Both the position numbers and the translations under genes were made by a program. Positions 53,961 through 61,279 of a stretch of 64,000 bases of DNA are shown piece by piece. The first letter of the stretch is position 1. Each line of letters opens with the position of its first letter. The notes beneath the pieces are model-generated. The model saw only the letters and a program-made list of their open reading frames with translations, did no database searches and had not been told where the DNA came from. Source of the DNA: Clostridiales bacterium (GTDB lineage: Bacteria; Bacillota; Clostridia; Oscillospirales; Oscillospiraceae); the NCBI GenBank assembly GCA_004557075.1, contig SFEX01000008.1, positions 62,001-126,000 of the forward strand, given 5' to 3'.

Positions 53961-54977
53961 TCAACATTGTATCAGGGCCACAGTTGCTTTCAATTCATCA
54001 AGGGTTTTGTGATTATAGACCCGGTTTCCAGTGTCCTTGGACACATGGCCCATAAGAAGATCAATACATTTCCGGTTGGCCCCGGCGCTGTCCAACTGCG
54101 TTTCAAAGGTGTGGCGGCATTCGTGCGGGGTGTGGTTCATTTCCAGAGCCTTCATAATGTCCGCCCAAAAAATCCGGTATTGGGTTTGATTACAGGGCCT
54201 TCCGTTATAGCAGATCAGGCGTGGGCCACCTTCAGCAAGACGGGCTTCAACGAATGGCCTGATCTTGGAATGGATGGGAACCACCCGATCTTTACCAGCC
54301 TTTGTTTTGGTGCCGCCTTTCATCGTCCCGGCATAAAGATCAATATCTTCAGGTTTCAGGTTCAACAATTCGCTGATCCGCCACCCGGAATAAATCAGGA
54401 TCAGGACAGTATCAACCCAAGGATCAGACTGGTGTTCCCAAAGCTGTTTGATTTCATCCGTACTGAAAGGAAGGCGGCTTGTGGGCGGGATTGGATCAGA
54501 AGTCAGAAGATCAGAGTAACAGCGGGTTATTATATCCAATTCAAGGGCGAACCTGTCAAGATGCCCCCAAAGGTTTTTGATTGCCGCTTGGGTGCTGTAC
54601 CCTTTCCCACAGTTATCAATGGTTTCTTGCATTTGGTATGAACGGATTTGCTTATAAGGTTTGTTCACCAACTTTGAACAATGGTTGAACGCTGAACAAA
54701 GTGAAGAACGGTTGGATTCCCCCAGCTTGGGGGCCTTCTTTTCTTTCCATAGATCAAAAAGCTGTTGGAGGGTGATTTTCGCCCGGTCAACATCCCATGG
54801 ATCACGGTTGTATTCCGCAAGCATGATGTTTCCCGCTTCACGGGTTTCCGCATAGCCGATTATATCATAGATCGGTTGGCGCTTTTCATTCCATCCAACG
54901 GTTTTCTTCACTATGTATGGGCGGCGGCGCTTTCCTGATAGCTTCGCAACCGTCCCATAGCCGTTGGGATTTCGCAT
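53961..54977 (-). CDS. int: Phage tyrosine integrase
   Basis: A 338-residue site-specific recombinase. The N-terminal arm-binding-like start (NPNGYGTVAKLSGKRRRPYI), a SAM-like core-binding domain (about 65-165) and the catalytic domain with Arg in SGWRISELLNL (about 194), HECRHTFETQL (His, Arg; about 286), GHVSKDT and Tyr in NRVYNHKT (about 321). All catalytic residues are present. It is the first phage gene and reads toward attL. The ribosome site is weak (AAAGACAGGTGATATA). Confidence 0.95.
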   Translation of the reverse strand: MRNPNGYGTVAKLSGKRRRPYIVKKTVGWNEKRQPIYDIIGYAETREAGNIMLAEYNRDPWDVDRAKITLQQLFDLWKEKKAPKLGESNRSSLCSAFNHCSKLVNKPYKQIRSYQMQETIDNCGKGYSTQAAIKNLWGHLDRFALELDIITRCYSDLLTSDPIPPTSRLPFSTDEIKQLWEHQSDPWVDTVLILIYSGWRISELLNLKPEDIDLYAGTMKGGTKTKAGKDRVVPIHSKIRPFVEARLAEGGPRLICYNGRPCNQTQYRIFWADIMKALEMNHTPHECRHTFETQLDSAGANRKCIDLLMGHVSKDTGNRVYNHKTLDELKATVALIQC

Positions 54978-55035
54978 TATATCACCTGTCTTTCTTGGAA
55001 AAAGGGTATGGCAAAGCTAAACCCCATGTGATATA

Positions 55036-55130
55036 ATGTTCAATGGTGGTTGAAACATTAACTTCAAAAGGGTTTGTTTCGCCTGACCGCTTCCGGTGTG
55101 CAAGACCGGGGGCGGTCATTTTTTTTTGCT
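55036..55130 (+). ncRNA. Possible small RNA with strong terminator
   Basis: A TATAAT box at 55031-55036 (no good -35) and a strong terminator 55082-55130 (TGACCGCTTCCGGT paired with ACCGGGGGCGGTCA, then T9) bracket about 95 bases with no ORF. A terminator facing right here has no upstream gene to serve, since the integrase reads left. A small RNA is the simplest reading, unproven. Confidence 0.35.
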
Positions 55131-55187
55131 TATGTGTTCTGATCTGTTCTGCTGAAAATGCCTGAAATCTCTTGAAAATCTTTGAAT

Positions 55188-55286
55188 GGAACAGATGGAA
55201 CAGATGCTATATTATTCAAATCAAAAATATAAAAAAAAATAAAATAATATATAAGAGATAGGAAAAATATCTGTTCTATCTGTTCT
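55188..55286. repeat. Inverted pair of tandem 9-mers around an AT-rich core
   Basis: GGAACAGATGGAACAGAT (55188-55205) and ATCTGTTCTATCTGTTCT (55269-55286) are inverted tandem pairs with a 9-base period, separated by 63 bases of almost pure A/T. Additional TGTTCT words occur at 55135 and 55145. Confidence 0.65.
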
Positions 55287-55296
55287 AAAGAAAGGA

Positions 55297-55869
55297 TTAC
55301 TGATCCATTGCGTTTTCCAGATAGTCAGAAGCCTTCAAAGGGGGCCTTGCTATTGAAACTGTTGTTTTCAGACCGTTGATATTCAGATCAACATAAAGGA
55401 TCGGAATTCCGCCCACTTGTTTTGTTTCCTGCTTGGCGGTGGATGCCCCAACAACAGCCCCGGTAACACCGAATAAGGCACCGCCAACAACGGCCCTTCC
55501 AACGCCACCTTTGGTTTTGGTAATGGTTTTCTGCCCCACCTGTTCAATTCGGAATTCATCAATTTCAGAAAACTTGAAAACAACTGGTTCCAATTTTGGC
55601 TTTTTGGTATTGGACAGATAGAACATTTTCTGTTCTGTGTCAATGAATAAGAAACCGCTTCCAAAATCCGAAACAGTTATACCAGCATTGAAAGATTGAA
55701 AGCGGCGGTGATTTTCTTCCCACGCTTCTTTCAACTGTTCCGCTGTGCATAAGGGTGAGCCTGTGGAAAGACGGTTGCAAATTGGGCAGACAGCGCCACC
55801 ATTGATTTGAATTCCTGTTCCTGACAGCTTTTCGCCGCAGATGGCGCATTTCTCTTTTTTGCCAAACAT
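55297..55869 (-). CDS. DUF4428-type zinc-ribbon phage protein
   Basis: A 190-residue protein. The N-terminal zinc ribbon has CAICGEKLSG...CPICNRL (about 8-32), a middle PH-like beta region (ISDFGSGFLFIDTEQKMFYL without the first residues, VVFKFSEIDEFRIEQVG) and a glycine-rich hydrophobic segment VGRAVVGGALFGVTGAVVGA (about 122-141). It lies downstream of the repressor gene in a leftward lysogenic operon (16-base gap), so it may be a lysogenic-conversion or superinfection gene; function not known. Confidence 0.75.
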   Translation of the reverse strand: MFGKKEKCAICGEKLSGTGIQINGGAVCPICNRLSTGSPLCTAEQLKEAWEENHRRFQSFNAGITVSDFGSGFLFIDTEQKMFYLSNTKKPKLEPVVFKFSEIDEFRIEQVGQKTITKTKGGVGRAVVGGALFGVTGAVVGASTAKQETKQVGGIPILYVDLNINGLKTTVSIARPPLKASDYLENAMDQ

Positions 55870-55885
55870 GACCTATAACCCCCTT

Positions 55886-56527
55886 TTACTTTATATCGCT
55901 TTGGAACGCAACAGCTTTACCAATAATCCTGATGTGATCCAATTCTTCACCACTGAAACGCATGGTTTTATATTGCGGGTTTTCTGCGAAAAGCTGAAGA
56001 ACCCCGGCTTCCTGATCATAATAGACCCGCTTTAGCGTGGCTTCATCGTCAATGATAACAGCGGCAATTTCACCATCTTCAACCATGGGCTGTTTCCGAA
56101 TGAAAACAATGTCACCATCATATATTCTGGCCCCGATCATGGAATCGCCCTTTGCCTTCAGGCAGAAATCAGCCTGAATGTTGGCCCCGGCTTCCACATA
56201 CAGATCAACTTCTTCATTTGCCATGATCGGTTCCCCACAGGCAATGTTCCCCAACAGCGGGAACTTCTTTGTTTCGATCCTGAACAGGTTATCCACGGTG
56301 ATTTCCCGGTGGGGTTCATCAATCCAGCCCATCAAATAGGCCGGGGTGGTGTGCAATGCTTTTGCAAGGGAAGCGATTTTATCCCGGCGCATATTGGCAA
56401 TCATACCGGTTTCCCATTTTCTGACCGTGCTTTTTCCAACGCCAACTTCATTGGCAACCTGTTCTAAAGTAAGATTCTGCGAAACCCGCAAATCCTTTAT
56501 TCTTTGGGCCATATCTAACTCCGCCAT
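55886..56527 (-). CDS. CI-like phage repressor (XRE + S24 peptidase)
   Basis: A 213-residue LexA/CI-type repressor. HTH LTLEQVANEVGVGKSTVRKW (about 19-38), a linker, then the S24 domain with the cleavage site region GNIACGEPI (Cys-Gly at about 95, where Ala-Gly is usual), catalytic Ser in KGDSMIGA (about 127) and Lys in EATLKRVYY (about 165). Autocleavage would link prophage induction to DNA damage. ATG 56527 follows GAGGTG. Divergent from the Cro-like gene. Confidence 0.93.
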   Translation of the reverse strand: MAELDMAQRIKDLRVSQNLTLEQVANEVGVGKSTVRKWETGMIANMRRDKIASLAKALHTTPAYLMGWIDEPHREITVDNLFRIETKKFPLLGNIACGEPIMANEEVDLYVEAGANIQADFCLKAKGDSMIGARIYDGDIVFIRKQPMVEDGEIAAVIIDDEATLKRVYYDQEAGVLQLFAENPQYKTMRFSGEELDHIRIIGKAVAFQSDIK

Positions 56528-56635
56528 GGTCAACACCTCTTTCCTGTTGTTACTACCAATATAGCATACTTGTGTCTTTTATGCAACATAAATTTCAAGA
56601 AAAATAAAAAAGTTTCTTTTAAGACAAAAAGGGTG

Positions 56636-56664
56636 TTGACAAGCTACACCGGGTATGGTAATAT
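56636..56664 (+). promoter_or_regulatory. Rightward early promoter of the prophage
   Basis: TTGACA (56636-56641), 17-base spacer, TAATAT (56659-56664). Palindromic operator O1 starts 5 bases downstream. Confidence 0.85.
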
Positions 56665-56668
56665 GAGA

Positions 56669-56684
56669 GTGTCCTAAAGGACAC
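56669..56684. promoter_or_regulatory. Phage operator O1
   Basis: GTGTCCTAAAGGACAC, perfect 16-base palindrome at the transcription start of the rightward promoter. Presumed CI/Cro site. Confidence 0.8.
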
Positions 56685-56711
56685 AATGAAACTTTCAAAG
56701 GATGTGATGAA

Positions 56712-56918
56712 ATGAACAAGGCCCGTCTGGAATACGAAATGAATCTGCGCCATGTCAGCAAGTCTGATATGTGCGCCATGCTTGGGATTTCCCGATCCGC
56801 CTTTTACCGTAAGTGTAACGGTGAATCGGAATTCACCCAAAGCGAGATTCAGAAGATCGTGGATTTCCTGAATCTTGACAGCCCCATGGGAATTTTTTTT
56901 ACCGAAAAAGTGTCCTAA
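56712..56918 (+). CDS. Cro-like regulator
   Basis: A 68-residue protein: MNKARLEYEMNLRHVSKSDM, CAMLGISRSAFYRKCNGESE (HTH, about 21-40), FTQSEIQKIVDFLNLDSPMG. Small single-domain XRE/DUF739-like protein at the head of the rightward early operon, opposite the CI-like repressor. Ribosome site AAGGATGTGATG. A second operator-like palindrome overlaps its stop codon. Confidence 0.85.
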   Translation: MNKARLEYEMNLRHVSKSDMCAMLGISRSAFYRKCNGESEFTQSEIQKIVDFLNLDSPMGIFFTEKVS

Positions 56919-56925
56919 AAGACAC
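56910..56925. promoter_or_regulatory. Phage operator O2 across the cro-like stop codon
   Basis: GTGTCCTAAAAGACAC, palindromic with one mismatch. It includes the last codons (GTG TCC TAA) of the cro-like gene and lies 18 bases before the SprT-like start. Confidence 0.7.
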
Positions 56926-56942
56926 GGAAGGGAGAACGCCAA

Positions 56943-57563
56943 ATGAGTGAAGCAAGTCTGAAGCCGGTAATTGCAGAACTTGAAACCTTGTTTTCAAAAT
57001 TCAATGCCCGGTTCTTTGAAAACAAGTTGGAAAGCCCGGTGATCACCGTTTCCCCGGATCATACCCGTGGGGCTTACGGATGGTGTACCAGTTGGAAGGC
57101 TTGGCAGAATGGAGCCAAGGAAGGCGGGTTCTATGAAATCAACCTTTGCGCTGAATATCTGAACCGGCCCTATGAAGAAACCTGTGGAACCTTGCTTCAT
57201 GAAATGGTTCATCTTCAGAACCTTCAGGATGGCGTTCAGGACACTTCCCGTTCTGGCACCTACCACAACAAGAAATTCAAGGAAACCGCTGAAGCCCACG
57301 GCCTGACCGTGGAGAAAGGCGAAAAGTACGGATGGCATAAAACCACCCTTTCCCCGGAAGCCCTTGAATTTGTTCAGAGCCTTGGAAAGCAAGGGTTCAC
57401 CCTTGTAAGGCCCCGGCCACTTGGCCTGAAGGGTTCCAGCAAAAGCGGCGGATCATCTTCCAGAAAGTATGTTTGCCCCTGTTGCGGAACCATCATCCGG
57501 GCCACTAAAGAGGTTCATGTGATCTGTGCCGAATGTGAAGTTGAATTTCAGGAGGAAATCTAA
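56943..57563 (+). CDS. SprT-like zinc metalloprotease domain protein
   Basis: A 206-residue phage protein. The gluzincin helix LLHEMVHLQNLQDGV (HExxH, about 81-95) and a third ligand candidate His in YHNKKFKETAEAHG (about 103) match SprT/SPRTN proteases, which cleave DNA-protein crosslinks. A C-terminal zinc ribbon CPCCGTIIRATKEVHVICAE (CxxC...CAEC, about 177-201) fits too. In a phage it might act at replication forks or on host proteins. Ribosome site GGAAGGGAG. Confidence 0.88.
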   Translation: MSEASLKPVIAELETLFSKFNARFFENKLESPVITVSPDHTRGAYGWCTSWKAWQNGAKEGGFYEINLCAEYLNRPYEETCGTLLHEMVHLQNLQDGVQDTSRSGTYHNKKFKETAEAHGLTVEKGEKYGWHKTTLSPEALEFVQSLGKQGFTLVRPRPLGLKGSSKSGGSSSRKYVCPCCGTIIRATKEVHVICAECEVEFQEEI

Positions 57564-57725
57564 ATGAAGTTGATTAACGCCAAAGATTGGAAGGCCGTTC
57601 ACTTTGAGAATCGAACAATTTTGAAAAGTGATCGCAACCTGTACCCGGAAGCTGATTGGTGGGCGCTGATTTCTTCGGTGGATGTAGAACCGATGGATGA
57701 ACCCGGCCATTACAAGGCTATCTAA
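57564..57725 (+). CDS. Small phage protein, 53 residues
   Basis: Encodes MKLINAKDWKAVHFENRTIL, KSDRNLYPEADWWALISSVD, VEPMDEPGHYKAI. It starts one base after the stop of the SprT-like gene (TAAATG), with GGAGGAAATCTAA as ribosome site, and is followed by the next gene after 16 bases. The operon position makes it credible; no family recognised. Confidence 0.7.
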   Translation: MKLINAKDWKAVHFENRTILKSDRNLYPEADWWALISSVDVEPMDEPGHYKAI

Positions 57726-57741
57726 CAGGAGGTTTACCCCA

Positions 57742-58104
57742 ATGAATGTGAAGCTGACCAAAAGAACGGCGTGGGAACTGATCAGCCGGATTTGCCCCCG
57801 GCTGAATATCAGCAAAGACACCACCCCGCCTGATGTGGCAATCTTCCAGGCTTCCACCGGCCCCGCTGGTTTGGAAATCCGCTGTGAAAATGACTGGTTC
57901 AACCATAACGGGCGGATCAGGTTGACCCTTTCCGATGGTGAGAACCAGATCATCCAGTATTATCACCCCGACACTCTGAACCGGGACTATGTGGCGGAAC
58001 AGGCAGAAAAAGAAGAATCCGCAAGAGAAGCCCGGAAAGATTGGGTTCAGTCAATGGGCTTGGAAATGGCCCACAAGCTGGTTGATCGTTATTGGGAGGG
58101 TTGA
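57742..58104 (+). CDS. Phage early protein, unknown function
   Basis: A 120-residue protein starting MNVKLTKRTAWELISRICPR, with a beta-rich centre (GLEIRCENDWFNHNGRIRLT) and a long charged helix at the end (EQAEKEESAREARKDWVQ). GGAGGTTTACCCC precedes ATG 57742. No domain is recognised. Two bases separate it from the PAPS-reductase-like gene. Confidence 0.7.
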   Translation: MNVKLTKRTAWELISRICPRLNISKDTTPPDVAIFQASTGPAGLEIRCENDWFNHNGRIRLTLSDGENQIIQYYHPDTLNRDYVAEQAEKEESAREARKDWVQSMGLEMAHKLVDRYWEG

Positions 58105-58106
58105 AG

Positions 58107-58964
58107 ATGTATGTGCCTAATACCCCCCCCCAACCTGAATATTGGGTTCTGTCCCTTTCAGGTGGTAAGGATTCCACGGCCCTTGGCCTTGAATGGCTGA
58201 AGCGCCACCAGCAAGACCCCGTTACATATCCGCTGGATGAAGTGGTGTACTGTGACACATGGATGGAATTTCCTGCCATGATGGAGCATATCAACCGCCT
58301 TGAACGGATTTTCAAGGAAGCCGGGATCAAGTTTACACGGGTTCAAAATCCAAAATCTTTTGATTGGTTCATGTTTGAATACCAACCCAAGCGCCACAAC
58401 CCTGAATTGCAAGATAAAAAAGGTAAAAGCTGGCCGGGGCCGCAAGCCCGTTGGTGTACTGCTGAATTGAAAACCAGAATCATCGATAGGTATCTCGCCC
58501 ATCTTCGTGAAGAATACACCGTTATTCAGTTGATTGGCCTTGCGGCTGATGAAGAATACCGGTTGGAACGGGAACACAATCAGAACCCCGAACACCGTCA
58601 CCCATTGGCGGAATGGGGTTGGACGGAAGCCGATTGTTTGAAATACTGCTATGATCACGGCTTTGATTGGGGCGGCTTATATGAGATTTTCCACCGGGTT
58701 TCTTGTTGGTGCTGTCCGTTGCAGAGCCTTGAAGAATTACGGAACTTGCGAAAACATTTCCCCGATCTGTGGGCAAAGCTGTTGGATATGGAACATCGAA
58801 CTTGGCGAACCTTCCGGGCCGATTATTCGGTGGATCAGCTTGAAATCCGCTTTGCCTTTGAGGAAGAACGGTTGGCCGCTGGCCTTCCGATTAACCGAAC
58901 CTGTGAATTTATGTCAGAACTTCGGAAACGGCTTGAAGAAGCCGGTTTCCCACAAAAACAATAG
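58107..58964 (+). CDS. PAPS-reductase/DndC-like ATP-pyrophosphatase
   Basis: A 285-residue N-type ATP pyrophosphatase. P-loop LSLSGGKDSTALGLEWL (about 17-33), conserved VVYCDTWMEFP (about 47), and a Cys-rich C-terminus SCWCCPLQSLEELRNLR (about 198-214). The family includes PAPS/APS reductases and DndC, which moves sulfur into DNA phosphorothioates. A phage copy might alter nucleotides or simply supply sulfur chemistry; no DndA/D/E partner is present. Ribosome site GGGAGGG. Confidence 0.85.
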   Translation: MYVPNTPPQPEYWVLSLSGGKDSTALGLEWLKRHQQDPVTYPLDEVVYCDTWMEFPAMMEHINRLERIFKEAGIKFTRVQNPKSFDWFMFEYQPKRHNPELQDKKGKSWPGPQARWCTAELKTRIIDRYLAHLREEYTVIQLIGLAADEEYRLEREHNQNPEHRHPLAEWGWTEADCLKYCYDHGFDWGGLYEIFHRVSCWCCPLQSLEELRNLRKHFPDLWAKLLDMEHRTWRTFRADYSVDQLEIRFAFEEERLAAGLPINRTCEFMSELRKRLEEAGFPQKQ

Positions 58965-58978
58965 GAGGTTGAGCAAGA

Positions 58979-59413
58979 ATGAAAACTTTTGCAGAGCGTT
59001 TGAAATACGCAATGGGTGAATCTGGCCTGAACCAATCCACCCTTTCTGAAAGGACTGGTGCTTCCAAGGCCGCTATCAGTCAGTATCTTTCCGGTAAGAA
59101 CACCCCCGGCCCGGAGCGTGTGAAGGCGCTGGCCGATGCCACCGGCGTTTCCTTTGATTACCTGATGGGGTATGAAGCACCCCCGGCCAAGGAACAGAAG
59201 GTTTCCGTGAAGAAGATCACCACCGCAGATGCGGCCCGGTGCCTTGGGAAAAGCAAGCAGTTTGTAAGGATTGGCCTTCAGCGTGGCCTTCTTCCCTTCG
59301 GGAATGCTGTTCCCGGCGTGGGAGGTTCTTACAACTATTACATCAACCCCGCCAAATTCCGTGAGTATGTTGGCGCTGAACAGTTTGACGCCTTCTTTGG
59401 GCTGACAGCATGA
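58979..59413 (+). CDS. XRE regulator with C-terminal DNA-binding-like domain
   Basis: A 144-residue protein. The N-terminal HTH LNQSTLSERTGASKAAISQY (about 17-36) ends in VSFDYLMGYEAPP (about 59). A second domain, TADAARCLGKSKQFVRIGLQ (about 82-101) plus YNYYINPAKFREYVG, looks like an excisionase/MerR-type helix-turn-helix. Two DNA-binding modules in one small phage protein. Its stop overlaps the helicase start (ATGA). Confidence 0.85.
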   Translation: MKTFAERLKYAMGESGLNQSTLSERTGASKAAISQYLSGKNTPGPERVKALADATGVSFDYLMGYEAPPAKEQKVSVKKITTADAARCLGKSKQFVRIGLQRGLLPFGNAVPGVGGSYNYYINPAKFREYVGAEQFDAFFGLTA

Positions 59414-60759
59414 TCACCCTATTCCAGCACCAGCAAAAAGCCCTTGATCAAACGGAAGGCCACAACCGGTGTGCTTATTACCTTGATATGGGCCTTGGGA
59501 AAACTTTTGTTGGTTCAGAAAAAATGATGAAGCTGAACACCCGGATCAATCTGGTGGTTTGTCAGTGTTCCAAGGTTCAAGATTGGATTGAACATTTTCA
59601 AACCTACTACACCCGGAATTGTGTTTTTGATCTTACAAACCCCAAAACCTTCAAATGGTTCTTTGAACAGGTTCAATGTGAGGTTCCAACCCTGATGATC
59701 GGCGTGATCAACTATGAACTGACCTTCAGGCGGAAGATTCTGAAAACCTTGACTGGCTTCACGCTGATGTTAGATGAATCTTCCCTGATCCAGAATGAAA
59801 ACGCCAAGCGTTCCAATTTCATTCTTGGGCTTCATCCTGACAATGTAATTCTTCTTTCCGGTACACCAACCGGGGGCAAGTATGAAAAGCTGTGGAGCCA
59901 ATGCCAACTGTTGGGGTGGAACATATCAAAGGAACTGTTCTGGAAGCAGTACATTGAAACAGAATGGATTGAAGATGATGGTTTTTGGCGGAAGCAGATC
60001 ACCGGCTATAAAAATGTTGACCGTCTGAAAAAGAAGCTGGCCGAACATGGGGCGGTGTTTATGACCACCGATGATGCCGGTATTGATCTTCCTGCAAAGA
60101 ACATGATCCAAGTGAAAACCCGGCCTTCCCCGGAATATTGGAAATTCTGGCGTGAACGGGTTGTGACTATCGACACCACAAACCTTCAGGAATTTGAACT
60201 GGATTCTGATTTCTTCGGTTCCAATGAACACTGTAAGCGGGAATTGATTGGTGATACCAGCTTGACCCGCCGCCTGTATGCCCGTCAGCTTTGCGGCCTA
60301 TATAACCCATACCGCTATGAAGCCTTCCGGGATTTGGTGAACAGTACAGAAGATCGGCTGATCGTGTTCTATAACTTCACAGAAGAAATGGAACGCCTGA
60401 AGGGGATAGTGACCTCCATGAATCGCCCGGTTTCCATCCTATCCGGTGAAGTAAAAGATCTGAATGCCTATCAATACCGGAGCAATTCAGTTACTTTCAT
60501 TCAGTATCAGGCCGGGGCCATGGGGGGCAACTTCCAAAAGGCCAACAAGATCATTTATTTCAGCCTTCCCCAAGGTTGGGAACTATGGGAGCAGAGCCAA
60601 AAGCGGATTCACAGGATGGGCCAAGAACGCCCGTGCTTCTATTACCTTCTGATCTGCCCCGGAACGGTGGAAGAAGATATTCTGACCACCCTTCAAATGA
60701 GAAAGGACTATAACGATGAACTATTCCGAAAATACGAGGAAAAGACAGAACGCAATTAA
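59410..60759 (+). CDS. SNF2-like DEAD/DEAH helicase
   Basis: A 449-residue superfamily 2 ATPase. Q/I region LFQHQQKALD, Walker A LDMGLGKTFVGSEKM (about 25), motif II LMLDESS (about 118; DES rather than DEAH), motif III ILLSGTPTGG (about 151), motif V/VI near AGAMGGNFQKAN and EQSQKRIHRMGQERP (about 396). Typical phage SNF2 helicase for replication, recombination or chromatin-free remodelling. The end overlaps the next gene by 44 bases. Confidence 0.93.
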   Translation: MITLFQHQQKALDQTEGHNRCAYYLDMGLGKTFVGSEKMMKLNTRINLVVCQCSKVQDWIEHFQTYYTRNCVFDLTNPKTFKWFFEQVQCEVPTLMIGVINYELTFRRKILKTLTGFTLMLDESSLIQNENAKRSNFILGLHPDNVILLSGTPTGGKYEKLWSQCQLLGWNISKELFWKQYIETEWIEDDGFWRKQITGYKNVDRLKKKLAEHGAVFMTTDDAGIDLPAKNMIQVKTRPSPEYWKFWRERVVTIDTTNLQEFELDSDFFGSNEHCKRELIGDTSLTRRLYARQLCGLYNPYRYEAFRDLVNSTEDRLIVFYNFTEEMERLKGIVTSMNRPVSILSGEVKDLNAYQYRSNSVTFIQYQAGAMGGNFQKANKIIYFSLPQGWELWEQSQKRIHRMGQERPCFYYLLICPGTVEEDILTTLQMRKDYNDELFRKYEEKTERN

Positions 60760-61279
60760 GCGCCAAAGGTGGTTCCGCCGTATGTTCACCGTGGCCCTTC
60801 TAATGGGCATTCTGATTGGCTTTGTTCTTGGCCGTATTTCTGCTACCGCATTTGAGGACAAGCCAACCACGGCACCGGAACCCACGGAAACCGCCTTTGT
60901 AATCAGCACCCCGGAGCCGGTGAATCTGGTTCAGGAAACCCCGGAACCTGTTCTGTTGGGTACATACAGGATCACCGCTTACTGTTCCTGTGAAAAGTGC
61001 TGTGGGGAATGGGCCAAGAACCGGCCTGATGGGATTGTTTATGGGGCTTCCGGTGAAGAACTGGTTGCCGGTGTTTCCTGTGCTTCCCCTTTGCCCTTTG
61101 GAACGGTTGTGGAGATTGAAGGCTTGGGTGAATATGTCGTTCAGGACAGAACCGCCGCATGGGTGGTTGAAAAGTATGGTGAACAGCAGATTGATATTTA
61201 CTTTGACAATCATGAAGCCGCCTGTGAATTTGGCCTGAAATATCTGAATGTTTATCTGAAAGGAGAACCCGAAACATGA
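60716..61279 (+). CDS. 3D-domain (double-psi beta-barrel) membrane-anchored protein
   Basis: A 187-residue protein: N-terminal membrane helix (FTVALLMGILIGFVLGRISA, about 24-43), Pro/Thr/Glu-rich linker, then a 3D domain YRITAYCSCEKCCGEWAKNR (about 83-102) and DRTAAW...IDIYFDNHEAACEFG (three Asp-type motifs). Such domains occur in murein-cleaving proteins (MltA, YabE, YuiC). Odd within a DNA-processing operon; it could help injection, lysis or exclusion. AAAGGACTATAACG precedes ATG, which lies inside the helicase gene. Confidence 0.85.
   Translation: MNYSENTRKRQNAIKRQRWFRRMFTVALLMGILIGFVLGRISATAFEDKPTTAPEPTETAFVISTPEPVNLVQETPEPVLLGTYRITAYCSCEKCCGEWAKNRPDGIVYGASGEELVAGVSCASPLPFGTVVEIEGLGEYVVQDRTAAWVVEKYGEQQIDIYFDNHEAACEFGLKYLNVYLKGEPET

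Larger units (their letters stand above)
54978..55296. other. Integrase upstream region with facing tandem repeats
   Basis: 319 bases without a protein gene. It contains a TATAAT box near 55033, a terminator (55082-55130), pairs of TGTTCT words at 55135-55150, a tandem GGAACAGAT x2 (55188-55205), a 60-base AT-rich tract, and a tandem ATCTGTTCT x2 (55269-55286). The last two tandems are inverted to each other. Confidence 0.6.
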
